Part shown: piece by piece, positions 1-6,205 of the stretch | How positions within the stretch are numbered: the first letter of the stretch is position 1 | How the letters are laid out: each line of letters begins with the position of its first letter | Source: Burkholderiales bacterium | GTDB taxonomy: Bacteria; Pseudomonadota; Gammaproteobacteria; Burkholderiales; Burkholderiaceae_C | Assembly: GCA_947448105.1 (NCBI GenBank) | Contig: CANFNE010000096.1 | Span: 1-8,876, forward strand | Direction: 5' to 3' | DNA: 8,876 nucleotides | Program-made: the position numbers and the translations under genes | Notes under the pieces: model-generated | What the model was told of the DNA's origin: nothing | The model's input: only the letters and a program-made list of their open reading frames with translations | Databases searched by the model: none

Positions 1-25
1 AAGCGCTGAAACATCCGCCAAATAA
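1..25 (+). CDS. rpmC: Probable 3' end of rpmC (ribosomal protein L29), cut by the window edge
   Basis: Only the last codons would be present. One frame reads SAETSAK and stops with TAA at 23-25, ten bases before the rpsQ ATG. Another frame reads KR and stops with TGA at 7-9. I favour the TAA frame because L29 proteins of this bacterial group often end in a short Ala/Lys-rich tail. The assignment rests mainly on gene order: rpmC directly precedes rpsQ in almost all bacterial S10-type operons. The fragment is too short to prove it is coding. Confidence 0.45.
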
Positions 26-35
26 GGAGCGATAA

Positions 36-305
36 ATGACGGAAGCTAAAAAATCCCTCAAGCGCACCTTGATTGGCAAGGTGGTCAGCGACAAGCGTTC
101 CAAGACCGTGACGGTTTTGATCGAACGCCGCGTTAAGCACGAGCTCTACGGCAAAATTGTTGGTAAATCCAGCAAGTACCACGCCCATGACGAAAACGGA
201 GCCTACAAAATGGGTGACGTGATCGAAATTACCGAAAGCCGTCCTATTTCCAAAACCAAGAACTGGGTTGCGACCCGCTTGGTGGAAAAGGCAGCAGCGG
301 TATAA
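36..305 (+). CDS. rpsQ: 30S ribosomal protein S17
   Basis: This is the primary 16S rRNA-binding protein S17 (uS17) of the small ribosomal subunit. The protein has 89 residues, normal for the family. It shows the expected N-terminal GKVVSDKRSKTVTV strand with basic residues that contact rRNA, the middle segment RRVKHELYGKIVGKSSKYHAHDE, and the family signature GDVIEITESRPISKTKNW near residues 60-77. The ATG is preceded by a good ribosome binding site (AAGGAG at 24-29), and the start matches known S17 proteins. It is probably co-transcribed with rpmC upstream. A strong terminator follows 32 bases after the stop, so this gene appears to end its ribosomal operon; rplN does not follow as it does in E. 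coli. Codon use is less GC-rich than in the genes downstream, as expected for a highly expressed gene. Confidence 0.98.
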   Translation: MTEAKKSLKRTLIGKVVSDKRSKTVTVLIERRVKHELYGKIVGKSSKYHAHDENGAYKMGDVIEITESRPISKTKNWVATRLVEKAAAV

Positions 306-311
306 GCCCAT

Positions 312-327
312 GCAGCGCTTGCGCTGC
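312..327 (+). repeat. Small inverted repeat (hairpin) between rpsQ and its terminator
   Basis: GCAGCG and CGCTGC form a perfect 6-bp stem around a CTTG tetraloop; the C and G closing the loop can also pair, giving 7 bp. In RNA, CUUG is one of the known stable tetraloops. The hairpin starts 7 bases after the rpsQ stop and has no T tract of its own. It could protect the mRNA 3' end or be incidental. Confidence 0.5.
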
Positions 328-337
328 TCAGCGTGCG

Positions 338-373
338 AAAACGGCCCACAATGATGGGCCGTTTTTCTTTTTT
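338..373 (+). terminator. Strong intrinsic terminator after rpsQ
   Basis: A perfect 11-bp stem, AAAACGGCCCA (338-348) with TGGGCCGTTTT (355-365), closes a six-base loop (CAATGA). It is followed by a T-rich tract to 373 interrupted by a single C. This is a textbook Rho-independent terminator for the ribosomal operon. A second small hairpin lies just upstream at 312-327. Confidence 0.93.
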
Positions 374-401
374 ACAACCCACACCATCAATAGGAGACAA
401 C

Positions 402-908
402 ATGATCCAAGTAGGCGACACCCTTCCCGCAAGCACCTTGATGGAATATTCCGAAGTCGAGGGCGAAGGCTGCAGCATCGGCCCCAACGCCGTGGACGTG
501 GCCAAGGCCAGCGCTGGCAAGACGATTGCGCTGTTCGCGCTGCCCGGCGCTTACACCCCCACCTGTTCGGCCAAGCATGTGCCCGGATATGTGCAGCACT
601 TTGAGGACTTCAAGGCCGCAGGCGTGGACGAGATCTGGTGCGTGAGCGTGAACGACGCCTTCGTGATGGGCGCCTGGGCGCGCGACCAAAAGACCGGTGC
701 CAAAGTGCGCATGCTGGCCGACGGCAGTGCAGACTTCACCAAAGCCACCGGCTTGACGCTGGACCTGACCAGCCGCGGCATGGGCCTGCGCAGCAACCGC
801 TACTCCATGCTGGTTAAAGACGGAAAAGTGGCAAGCCTGAACGTCGAAGGTCCAGGCAAGTTCGAGGTGAGCGACGCTGGCACCTTGCTGGCACAGGCCA
901 AGGCCTGA
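402..908 (+). CDS. Type II (Prx5-like) peroxiredoxin
   Basis: This is a cytoplasmic thiol peroxidase that reduces hydrogen peroxide and alkyl hydroperoxides, normally recycled by glutaredoxin/glutathione or thioredoxin. I chose the ATG at 402 because AGGAG at 392-396 sits at the right distance and the protein then begins MIQVGDTLP, typical of the family. The upstream in-frame extension runs through the terminator. The 168-residue product carries the Prx5 signature PGAYTPTCSAKHVPGY with peroxidatic Cys55. Cys80 in IWCVSVND lies 25 residues later, the spacing seen in plant type II peroxiredoxins. Later blocks VMGAWARDQ, LADGSADFTKATGL and GLRSNRYSMLV also fit. Cys24 is an additional cysteine. 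No glutaredoxin domain is fused. Only 28 bases separate the ribosomal terminator from the ATG, so its promoter must overlap or precede the terminator. The lipoprotein gene follows after 23 bases. Confidence 0.93.
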   Translation: MIQVGDTLPASTLMEYSEVEGEGCSIGPNAVDVAKASAGKTIALFALPGAYTPTCSAKHVPGYVQHFEDFKAAGVDEIWCVSVNDAFVMGAWARDQKTGAKVRMLADGSADFTKATGLTLDLTSRGMGLRSNRYSMLVKDGKVASLNVEGPGKFEVSDAGTLLAQAKA

Positions 909-931
909 GCGAGCACTAAGCCAGGCCAGAC

Positions 932-1486
932 GTGACCCAACAGTGGCTGCTGCCGCGTCCTTGGCATTCGCGTCGGCGTGGGCTGGTGCTGGCCGTGCCC
1001 ATGTTGGTGTCGCTTGGTTTGTCAGCCTGCAGTCCGGCGCTCAATTGGCGCAGTGCGGCGCTGGGCGAATTGGCGCTCACGCTGCCCTGCAAGCCCGACC
1101 GCGCACAACGCATGGTGCCCTTGGGCGGCCATAAGCTGGACATGGAAATGGTGGGCTGCGAGGCCGATGGCGCCTTGTTTGCCGTCAGCCGCGTTGCCGT
1201 TCCGCCGGGCGGTGATGCGGATCAACTTCAGGCGCAATGGCAGGCCGCAAGCCTGCTGCAAATGAAGGCGCAAGGCGCTCCCGTCTTGGCGCCCTTAAGC
1301 ACCAGCGCCCACGCGCTGCCTCTGCGCGTGCTGACCGCGTCCGGCGAGGCCGGTGACGGCCAAACGGTGCAGGCGCACCTGGCTTGGGTCGCAGTGGGGG
1401 CCGAGGTGTACCACCTCGCGGTTTACGCTGCGCGCATAAGGCCCGAAATGGCAGAGCCCTTTTTTGACGGAGTCAAGGCACGATGA
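932..1486 (+). CDS. Small predicted lipoprotein of unknown function
   Basis: I do not recognise a named family. From the GTG at 932 the protein has 184 residues and a classical lipoprotein signal: a basic n-region (RPWHSRRR, 9-16), a hydrophobic core (17-31) and a lipobox LSAC ending at Cys33. Ser follows Cys33, which by the E. coli Lol rule favours the outer membrane. Starting at the ATG at 1001 would remove the basic n-region, so the GTG is preferred although its ribosome binding site is weak. The mature part is about 150 residues, with Cys53 and Cys76 as a possible disulfide pair, an alternating hydrophobic pattern suggesting beta strands, and no transmembrane helix. It starts 23 bases after the peroxiredoxin, and its TGA overlaps the ATG of the MFS gene (ATGA), implying coupled translation and possibly a shared envelope or transport role. 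Confidence 0.75.
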   Translation: MTQQWLLPRPWHSRRRGLVLAVPMLVSLGLSACSPALNWRSAALGELALTLPCKPDRAQRMVPLGGHKLDMEMVGCEADGALFAVSRVAVPPGGDADQLQAQWQAASLLQMKAQGAPVLAPLSTSAHALPLRVLTASGEAGDGQTVQAHLAWVAVGAEVYHLAVYAARIRPEMAEPFFDGVKAR

Positions 1487-2739
1487 CCGCAGCTCCCTTT
1501 GTTTCGCTGACCCCGCGCCGCGCGGTGGTGCTGTTTTTGGCCTTTGCCTTTGCCTACTTTTTGTCCACCCTGATTCGGGCCGTGACTGCCACCCTGGCGC
1601 CCACGCTGGTGCAAGAGTTTGGCTTGAGCGCGGGTGACTTGGGGCTGCTGGCCGGGGGCTACTTTTTTGGTTTTGCCCTGACGCAGCTACCCTTGGGCAC
1701 CTGGCTGGACCGCTTGGGGCCAAAACGTGTGGTGCTGGCCTTTTTGTCGGTGGCGGTGCTGGCCTGCGTGGCCTTTGCGCGGGCCTCGGGCTTCGTGGAG
1801 CTTTTCGTGGCGCGCGTGCTGTGCGGGGTGGGTGTGAGCGCCTGTTTGATGGCACCCCTGACCAGCTACCGGCGCTGGTATGCCCCCGGAGCGCAGATGC
1901 GCGCGAGCTCGTGGATGCTGATGACGGGCGCTTTGGGTATGGTGGCTTCGACCTTGCCGGTGCAGTGGCTGCTGCCCATCACCGGTTGGCGCGGCCTGTT
2001 CCTGATTTTGGGCGCGCTGTTGGCCTTGTCTATGGCGCTGATTGCCTGGCAGGTGCCCGGCCAGCCTGCGCCAGGCACCGCTGCGACCACCGCGACCACC
2101 GCGACCATCGTCCCAGCGGTGGGGCCAGGCTATGGCGCCGTCTGGCGCGACCCTTATTTCCGCAGCCTGGCGCCCTTTGGCTTTGTAGGCTACGGCGGCA
2201 TGGTGGCGATGCAAACCCTGTGGGCTGCGCCCTGGTTGGTGAATGTGGCGGGTTTTACGCCGGTGGCGGCGTCTACGGCGATGTTTTGGCTCAATGTGGC
2301 GATGATGCTGGCCTTTCTGGTGTGGGGCTGGGTCAACCCCTGGCTGGCGCGCAAAGGTTGGCGCGCCGAGCAACTGATGGCCTGGGGGCTGCCGCTGCAC
2401 ATCGCTTTGCTGCTGCTGATGGCGGTTTCGGGCAGCCGCGTAGCCGGATTCTCGGGCCTGGCGTGGACGCTGTTTTGCGTCACCGGCACGGTTGGTACCT
2501 TGGCACAACCGGCCATTGGCATGGCTTTTCCTCCGGCATTGGCGGGGCGGGCCTTATCGGCTTTTAACCTACTGATCTTCAGCGGCGTTTTTGCGGTGCA
2601 GTGGGGCGTGGGCTTGCTGATTGACGGCTTGCGGGCGCTGGGTTGGGCTTCACCTGGCGCTTACCAGGGCGCCATGGCGGTTTACGCGGTGTGCCTGCTG
2701 GCCGCCTATGTGCATTTGTTGCGGGCAAAGACACGATAA
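1483..2739 (+). CDS. MFS transporter, substrate unknown
   Basis: This is an inner-membrane secondary transporter of the major facilitator superfamily. The 418-residue protein has about 12 hydrophobic segments, for example 15-34, 52-72, 83-101, 143-164, 171-190, then after a central loop 227-248 and five more, the last near 395-413. The MFS motif A appears between helices 2 and 3 as GTWLDRLGPKRV (72-83). The first half has an Arg (RVLCGVGVS, 111-119) typical of helix 4. The central loop between helices 6 and 7 contains a Thr/Ala run (201-209) made from a 9-base repeat. The start overlaps the upstream lipoprotein stop by one base (ATGA). The 3' end lies 31 bases before the EIIA gene. Substrate cannot be read from sequence; glycerophosphate-, nitrate- and drug-type MFS proteins are all possible distant relatives. 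Confidence 0.9.
   Translation: MTAAPFVSLTPRRAVVLFLAFAFAYFLSTLIRAVTATLAPTLVQEFGLSAGDLGLLAGGYFFGFALTQLPLGTWLDRLGPKRVVLAFLSVAVLACVAFARASGFVELFVARVLCGVGVSACLMAPLTSYRRWYAPGAQMRASSWMLMTGALGMVASTLPVQWLLPITGWRGLFLILGALLALSMALIAWQVPGQPAPGTAATTATTATIVPAVGPGYGAVWRDPYFRSLAPFGFVGYGGMVAMQTLWAAPWLVNVAGFTPVAASTAMFWLNVAMMLAFLVWGWVNPWLARKGWRAEQLMAWGLPLHIALLLLMAVSGSRVAGFSGLAWTLFCVTGTVGTLAQPAIGMAFPPALAGRALSAFNLLIFSGVFAVQWGVGLLIDGLRALGWASPGAYQGAMAVYAVCLLAAYVHLLRAKTR
2083..2109 (+). repeat. Three tandem copies of a 9-base unit inside the MFS gene
   Basis: GCGACCACC occurs twice and is followed by GCGACCATC, encoding Ala-Thr-Thr three times with the last Thr changed to Ile. The unit is a multiple of three, so copy-number change would lengthen or shorten the loop between helices 6 and 7 without breaking the frame. 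Confidence 0.85.
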
Positions 2740-2770
2740 TCGGGCCCTTCCTGCGTCTGGCACCCACCTT

Positions 2771-3217
2771 ATGACCATTGGTATTTTGATCATCGCGCAT
2801 GCACCGCTGGCCAGCGCCTTGCGAGCCTGTGTGTTGCATGTGTTTCCAGAGGTCGAGCACAAGCTGTTTGCGATGGATGTGACGGCCAACGAGCCGCCCG
2901 AAGACACCCTGGCGAGCGCACGCATCATCGTCGAGCAATTGGATGCGCCGGGCGTGCTGGTACTCACCGATGTGTTTGGCGCCACCCCTTGCAACGTGGC
3001 GCAAAAGCTGGTCGACGGCGTGCACTCCAAGCTGGTGGCCGGCGTGAACCTGCCCATGCTCTTGCGCACCGTCAATTACCGCCACGAATCTCTTGATTTG
3101 TTGGTGGCGCGCGCGCTGGCCGGCGGCTCGCAGTGCATCATGCAGGTCGCCGTGACGGCGCCATTGAACCAAACCAAGAAACCCCATGATCCAATCCACC
3201 ACGACCATCATCAATAG
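2771..3217 (+). CDS. PTS EIIA component, mannose type (stand-alone EIIA-Man domain)
   Basis: This is a cytoplasmic phosphocarrier that accepts phosphate from phospho-HPr. The 148-residue protein starts MTIGILIIAHAPLA, placing His10 exactly where E. coli ManX is phosphorylated. The second family motif, LVLTDVFGATPCN (63-75), carries the Asp (67) that supports the active site. E. coli ManX is an EIIAB fusion; here only the A domain exists, and no EIIB, EIIC or EIID gene is adjacent. The equivalent gene in Ralstonia eutropha has been called ptsM; databases often label such proteins PTS fructose subunit IIA. The ATG at 2771 has no clear ribosome binding site, but upstream in-frame codons lie inside the MFS gene and do not resemble the family. 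The C-terminus is an unusual His/Asp-rich tail (139-148) encoded where the gene overlaps ptsH by 32 bases. Confidence 0.92.
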   Translation: MTIGILIIAHAPLASALRACVLHVFPEVEHKLFAMDVTANEPPEDTLASARIIVEQLDAPGVLVLTDVFGATPCNVAQKLVDGVHSKLVAGVNLPMLLRTVNYRHESLDLLVARALAGGSQCIMQVAVTAPLNQTKKPHDPIHHDHHQ

Positions 3218-3455
3218 GCTGGGGCTGCACGCGCGGGCTTCGGCCAAGCTGACCAAGCTTGCGGGCAGCTTTCCTTGCGACATCTGGCTCAGCCGAGGCG
3301 AGCGCCGGGTCAACGCCAAAAGCATCATGGGCGTAATGATGCTGGCTGCGGGCCTGGGCGCTGAGATCCTGCTGGAAACCGAGGGCGAGCGGGCCCAGGA
3401 GGCTATGGACGCTTTGTTGGCCCTGATCGCCGACCGGTTCGGCGAAGGCGAATAA
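3186..3455 (+). CDS. ptsH: HPr phosphocarrier protein of the PTS
   Basis: HPr is the small cytoplasmic shuttle that takes phosphate from Enzyme I and passes it to EIIA proteins. The 89-residue protein has the active-site motif GLHARASAKL with phosphorylatable His15 and Arg17, and the regulatory motif NAKSIMGVMML with Ser46. Ser46 is the target of HPr kinase/phosphorylase (HprK), which many betaproteobacteria carry; hprK itself is not in this window. The ATG at 3186 lies inside the 3' end of the EIIA gene (32-base overlap, different frame) and has no strong ribosome binding site, so translation is probably coupled to EIIA. Family length and the position of His15 support this start. Enzyme I follows after 14 bases. 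The role is probably regulatory, given the missing permease genes. Confidence 0.96.
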   Translation: MIQSTTTIINRLGLHARASAKLTKLAGSFPCDIWLSRGERRVNAKSIMGVMMLAAGLGAEILLETEGERAQEAMDALLALIADRFGEGE

Positions 3456-3469
3456 GGTCCGGCACTGCC

Positions 3470-5248
3470 ATGACTTTTTCCATCCACGGATTGGCCGTCT
3501 CACGCGGGGTCGCCATTGGCCGCGCGGTCATCGTGGCTTCCAGCCGGATGGACGTGGCGCACTACTTCATTGCGCCGCAGGAGGTGGACGCCGAGATTGA
3601 GCGTGCGCGCGCTGGCCGCGACGCGGTGGTCGAAGAGCTGTACCGCCTGCAGGAAAGCATTTCGCACATGGGCCCCAAAGAGGCGCCCCATGAACTCAAT
3701 GCCCTGCTCGACGTCCACTTGATGCTGCTCCAAGACGAGGAACTCGTCAGCGGCGTCAAGGGCTGGATCACCGAGCGCCTCTACAACGCCGAGTGGGCGC
3801 TGACCACACAGCTCGAGGCCATCTCGCGCCAGTTTGACGAGATGGAGGACGCCTATTTGCGCGAACGCAAGGCGGACCTGGAGCAAATAGTGGAGCGCGT
3901 CTTGCGCGCCATGCGGGGCGTGGCGTCCCCCATCGTGGCGCCACCTGCGCGCCACCTGCGCCGGCAGTCGCAGCAAGACCTGTTGCTGGGCGACACGGTG
4001 GACGTGCCACTGGTGCTGGTAGCGCACGACCTGTCGCCCGCCGACATGCTGCAGTTCAAGCAAAGCGTTTTCGTCGGTTTCATTACCGATGTCGGCGGCA
4101 AAACCTCGCACACCGCGATCGTGGCGCGCAGCATGGACATACCGGCGGTGGTGGGCGCGCGCACCTGCAGCCAGTTGGTGCGCCAGGACGACTGGATCAT
4201 CATCGACGGCGACGCTGGCGTGGTGATTGTTGACCCTTCGCCCATCATCCTGGCGGAATACAGTTTTAAAAAACGCCAGGTCGAGCTCGAGCGCAGTCGC
4301 CTTTCGCGCCTGCTCAATACGCCGGCCGTGACCATGGACGGCGAAAAAGTGCAGTTGTTGGCCAATATCGAAATGCCCGAAGACGCGCAGGCCGCTCTGC
4401 AGGCGGGTGCGCTGGGCGTGGGCCTGTTTCGCAGTGAGTTTTTGTTCATGGGACGGCGCGGCCATTTGCCGGACGAAGAAGAGCAGTTCCAGGCCTACAA
4501 ACGCGCGGTGGAAGGCATGCAGGGCCTGCCGGTGACCATTCGCACGGTGGACGTGGGCGCTGACAAGCCGCTCGACAGCAGCGTGCACGACGCCGCCCAC
4601 CTGAACCCGGCCCTGGGCCTGCGCGCTATCCGCTGGAGCCTGGCCGATCCCGAGATGTTCCTCACCCAGTTGCGCGCCATATTGCGGGCAGCAGCTTTTG
4701 GCCAGGTGCATTTGCTGGTGCCCATGTTGGCGCACGCCAGCGAAATCCACCAGACCCTGGCGCATATCGCGCAGGCGCGCCGAACTCTGGACAAGCGCGG
4801 CCAGGCCTACGGCCCGGTGCAGCTCGGGGCGATGATAGAAATCCCGGCTGCGGCGCTGACACTGAAATTGTTTTTGAAATACTTCGACTTCTTGTCGATT
4901 GGCACCAACGACCTGATCCAGTACACCCTGGCCATTGACCGTGCCGACGAGTCGGTAGCGCATTTGTACGACCCGCTGCACCCTGCCGTGCTGCACCTGG
5001 TGGCCGCCACCATCGCCGAATGTCGCTTGCAGGGCAAGGGCGTCAGCGTCTGTGGCGAAATGGCTGGCGACGTGGGTCTGACACGGTTGCTGCTAGGCAT
5101 GGGTTTGCGCAGTTTTTCCATGCACCCGGCGCAGATTCTGGCGGTCAAGCAAGAAATTTTGCGTTCCGACACCACGCGCCTGGCGCCGTGGGCGCAGCGC
5201 GTGCTGCAAGCGGAAAACCCGGCGCTGGAGATGGTCGCCAGCGCCTGA
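3470..5248 (+). CDS. ptsI: PTS Enzyme I (phosphoenolpyruvate-protein phosphotransferase)
   Basis: Enzyme I catalyses PEP + HPr -> pyruvate + phospho-HPr in the cytoplasm, as a dimer needing Mg2+. The 592-residue protein is slightly longer than the E. coli enzyme (575). Domain order is normal: an N-terminal HPr-binding helical region (about 35-150), a swivelling phosphohistidine domain with GGKTSHTAIVARSMDIPAVVG-like active site and His214, and a C-terminal PEP-binding barrel (about 260-545). Barrel residues are intact: Arg321 (LFRSEFLF), Arg358 (RTVDVGADK), metal ligand Glu457 (AMIEIPAA), Asn480 and Asp481 (IGTNDLIQYTLAIDR), and general acid Cys528 (SVCGEMAGD). It looks fully functional. It starts 14 bases after ptsH and should be in the same transcript. 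Its stop converges with the minus-strand DMT gene, 6 bases apart. It lacks the GAF domain of EI-Ntr (PtsP). Confidence 0.97.
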   Translation: MTFSIHGLAVSRGVAIGRAVIVASSRMDVAHYFIAPQEVDAEIERARAGRDAVVEELYRLQESISHMGPKEAPHELNALLDVHLMLLQDEELVSGVKGWITERLYNAEWALTTQLEAISRQFDEMEDAYLRERKADLEQIVERVLRAMRGVASPIVAPPARHLRRQSQQDLLLGDTVDVPLVLVAHDLSPADMLQFKQSVFVGFITDVGGKTSHTAIVARSMDIPAVVGARTCSQLVRQDDWIIIDGDAGVVIVDPSPIILAEYSFKKRQVELERSRLSRLLNTPAVTMDGEKVQLLANIEMPEDAQAALQAGALGVGLFRSEFLFMGRRGHLPDEEEQFQAYKRAVEGMQGLPVTIRTVDVGADKPLDSSVHDAAHLNPALGLRAIRWSLADPEMFLTQLRAILRAAAFGQVHLLVPMLAHASEIHQTLAHIAQARRTLDKRGQAYGPVQLGAMIEIPAAALTLKLFLKYFDFLSIGTNDLIQYTLAIDRADESVAHLYDPLHPAVLHLVAATIAECRLQGKGVSVCGEMAGDVGLTRLLLGMGLRSFSMHPAQILAVKQEILRSDTTRLAPWAQRVLQAENPALEMVASA

Positions 5249-5265
5249 CGCCTGTCAGGGCGCTG
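5239..5265. terminator. Hairpin spanning the two convergent stop codons (possible weak bidirectional terminator)
   Basis: CAGCGCCTGAC (5239-5249) pairs with GTCAGGGCGCTG (5254-5265) over 11 bp with one bulged G and a 4-base loop. It covers the ptsI TGA and the TGA of the DMT gene on the other strand. There is no T tract on either side, so it is not a canonical intrinsic terminator. It may block 3' exonucleases or pause polymerase from both directions. Both genes code through its arms, so chance is possible. Confidence 0.4.
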
Positions 5266-6205
5266 CGCGCGATCCCAGCCAAGCCGCTCCCACGATCAGG
5301 CCAGCGGCCAGTGCAATCGAGACGCTCGGCCACTCGGCACGCAGCCACAGCAAACCCAGTGTTGACAGCAAGGGCGTCAGAAACGACAGCAGCCCAATCT
5401 GGCGTGCGTCGCCGCGCTTGAGCGCGGCGTCCCACAGGTAAAACGCACCGCCCAGCGGCCCCAAACCGAGCAGGGCAATCAGCAGCACGTCGCCCGCGCT
5501 GAGCGCCACCGCTGGCTCCAGCACCACGTGGCACAGCAGCGACAGCAGTCCCGAGACCAGGCCAAACACCCCGATCGACGCGGTCGGAAACGGCGCGACC
5601 CGCTGGGTGAGCAGCGAATAACTCGCCCAGACAAACGCCGAAGCACCAGCGGGCACATAGCCCCAGGCAAAACCGCTGGCACCCGCCTCAGCACCTGTCC
5701 CGCCTGCGGCCCCCAAAATCGCCAGCGCCGCCCCGGCAAAGCCCACCAGTGCCGCCACCACGTGGACGATGCGCAAGCGCGTGTGCGGCAAAAACACGGG
5801 CGCGAGCAAGACCATGCCCAGGGGCCAGAGGTAGTTCACCAGATTGGCCTGCACGGGCGGGGCGTGGCGCAGCGCGATGAAGAGCAAAAAGTGAAAGCCA
5901 AACAGGCCGTACACCCCCAGCGCCAAGGTGCGTGCTGGCAAACGCAGGCTGCGCAGGGCCTGCTGGCGCTTGGCACTGGCCGGGGCGCTGCACAGCAGCT
6001 GCCAGCCGGTCAGGGCCAGGCCCAATGCGCTGCCAGCCAGCAGGCCCAGGCCAGTCAGGAGAAAGGGCGGCACTTCGCGCAGCGCCACGCCCAGTGGCGC
6101 TAAGGTGCCCCACAGCGCAATGGCGCCCAGTGCCAGCAGGGCGGCGTTTCGGGTTTGGGCGGTCGGGGTTGCCGGGGCGGCAGGCGCCGGGACGTCTTGG
6201 CTCAT
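5255..6205 (-). CDS. DMT/EamA-family exporter, YddG-like
   Basis: This is an inner-membrane permease of the drug/metabolite transporter superfamily; relatives such as YddG export aromatic or other amino acids. From the ATG at 6205 the protein has 316 residues with a short Ala/Pro-rich cytoplasmic N-terminus (1-20) and about ten hydrophobic segments in two EamA repeats. The segment NLVNYLWPLGMVLLAP (121-136) at the end of the first repeat resembles the corresponding YddG motif. I chose this ATG because it overlaps the stop of the upstream aldo/keto reductase gene (ATGA), a typical coupled start; an alternative ATG 33 bases upstream lies inside that gene and adds 11 residues. The two genes should be one operon. 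The substrate is not known; coupling to a reductase suggests, but does not show, export of a reduced metabolite. Confidence 0.88.
   Translation of the reverse strand: MSQDVPAPAAPATPTAQTRNAALLALGAIALWGTLAPLGVALREVPPFLLTGLGLLAGSALGLALTGWQLLCSAPASAKRQQALRSLRLPARTLALGVYGLFGFHFLLFIALRHAPPVQANLVNYLWPLGMVLLAPVFLPHTRLRIVHVVAALVGFAGAALAILGAAGGTGAEAGASGFAWGYVPAGASAFVWASYSLLTQRVAPFPTASIGVFGLVSGLLSLLCHVVLEPAVALSAGDVLLIALLGLGPLGGAFYLWDAALKRGDARQIGLLSFLTPLLSTLGLLWLRAEWPSVSIALAAGLIVGAAWLGSRAAP

Noticed and set aside
333..401. N-terminal extension of the peroxiredoxin frame upstream of the ATG at 402
   Set aside because: These 23 codons read through the terminator hairpin and T tract; the ATG at 402 has a proper ribosome binding site and matches family N-termini.
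1687..2508. 273-codon minus-strand frame opposite the MFS gene
   Set aside because: It is a low-complexity Gln/His/Arg-rich translation typical of the reverse frame of a GC-rich membrane protein gene.
2735..2740. GATAAT as a -10 box for the PTS genes
   Set aside because: It has a good hexamer and distance to the EIIA start, but no acceptable -35 sequence 15-19 bases upstream. It overlaps the MFS stop codon. It remains possible, but not supported enough to annotate.
3500..4996. 498-codon open frame on the minus strand opposite ptsI
   Set aside because: Its translation is rich in His, Gln, Arg and Val with no recognisable domain, and it lies opposite a complete, motif-verified ptsI. It is a shadow of GC-biased codons.
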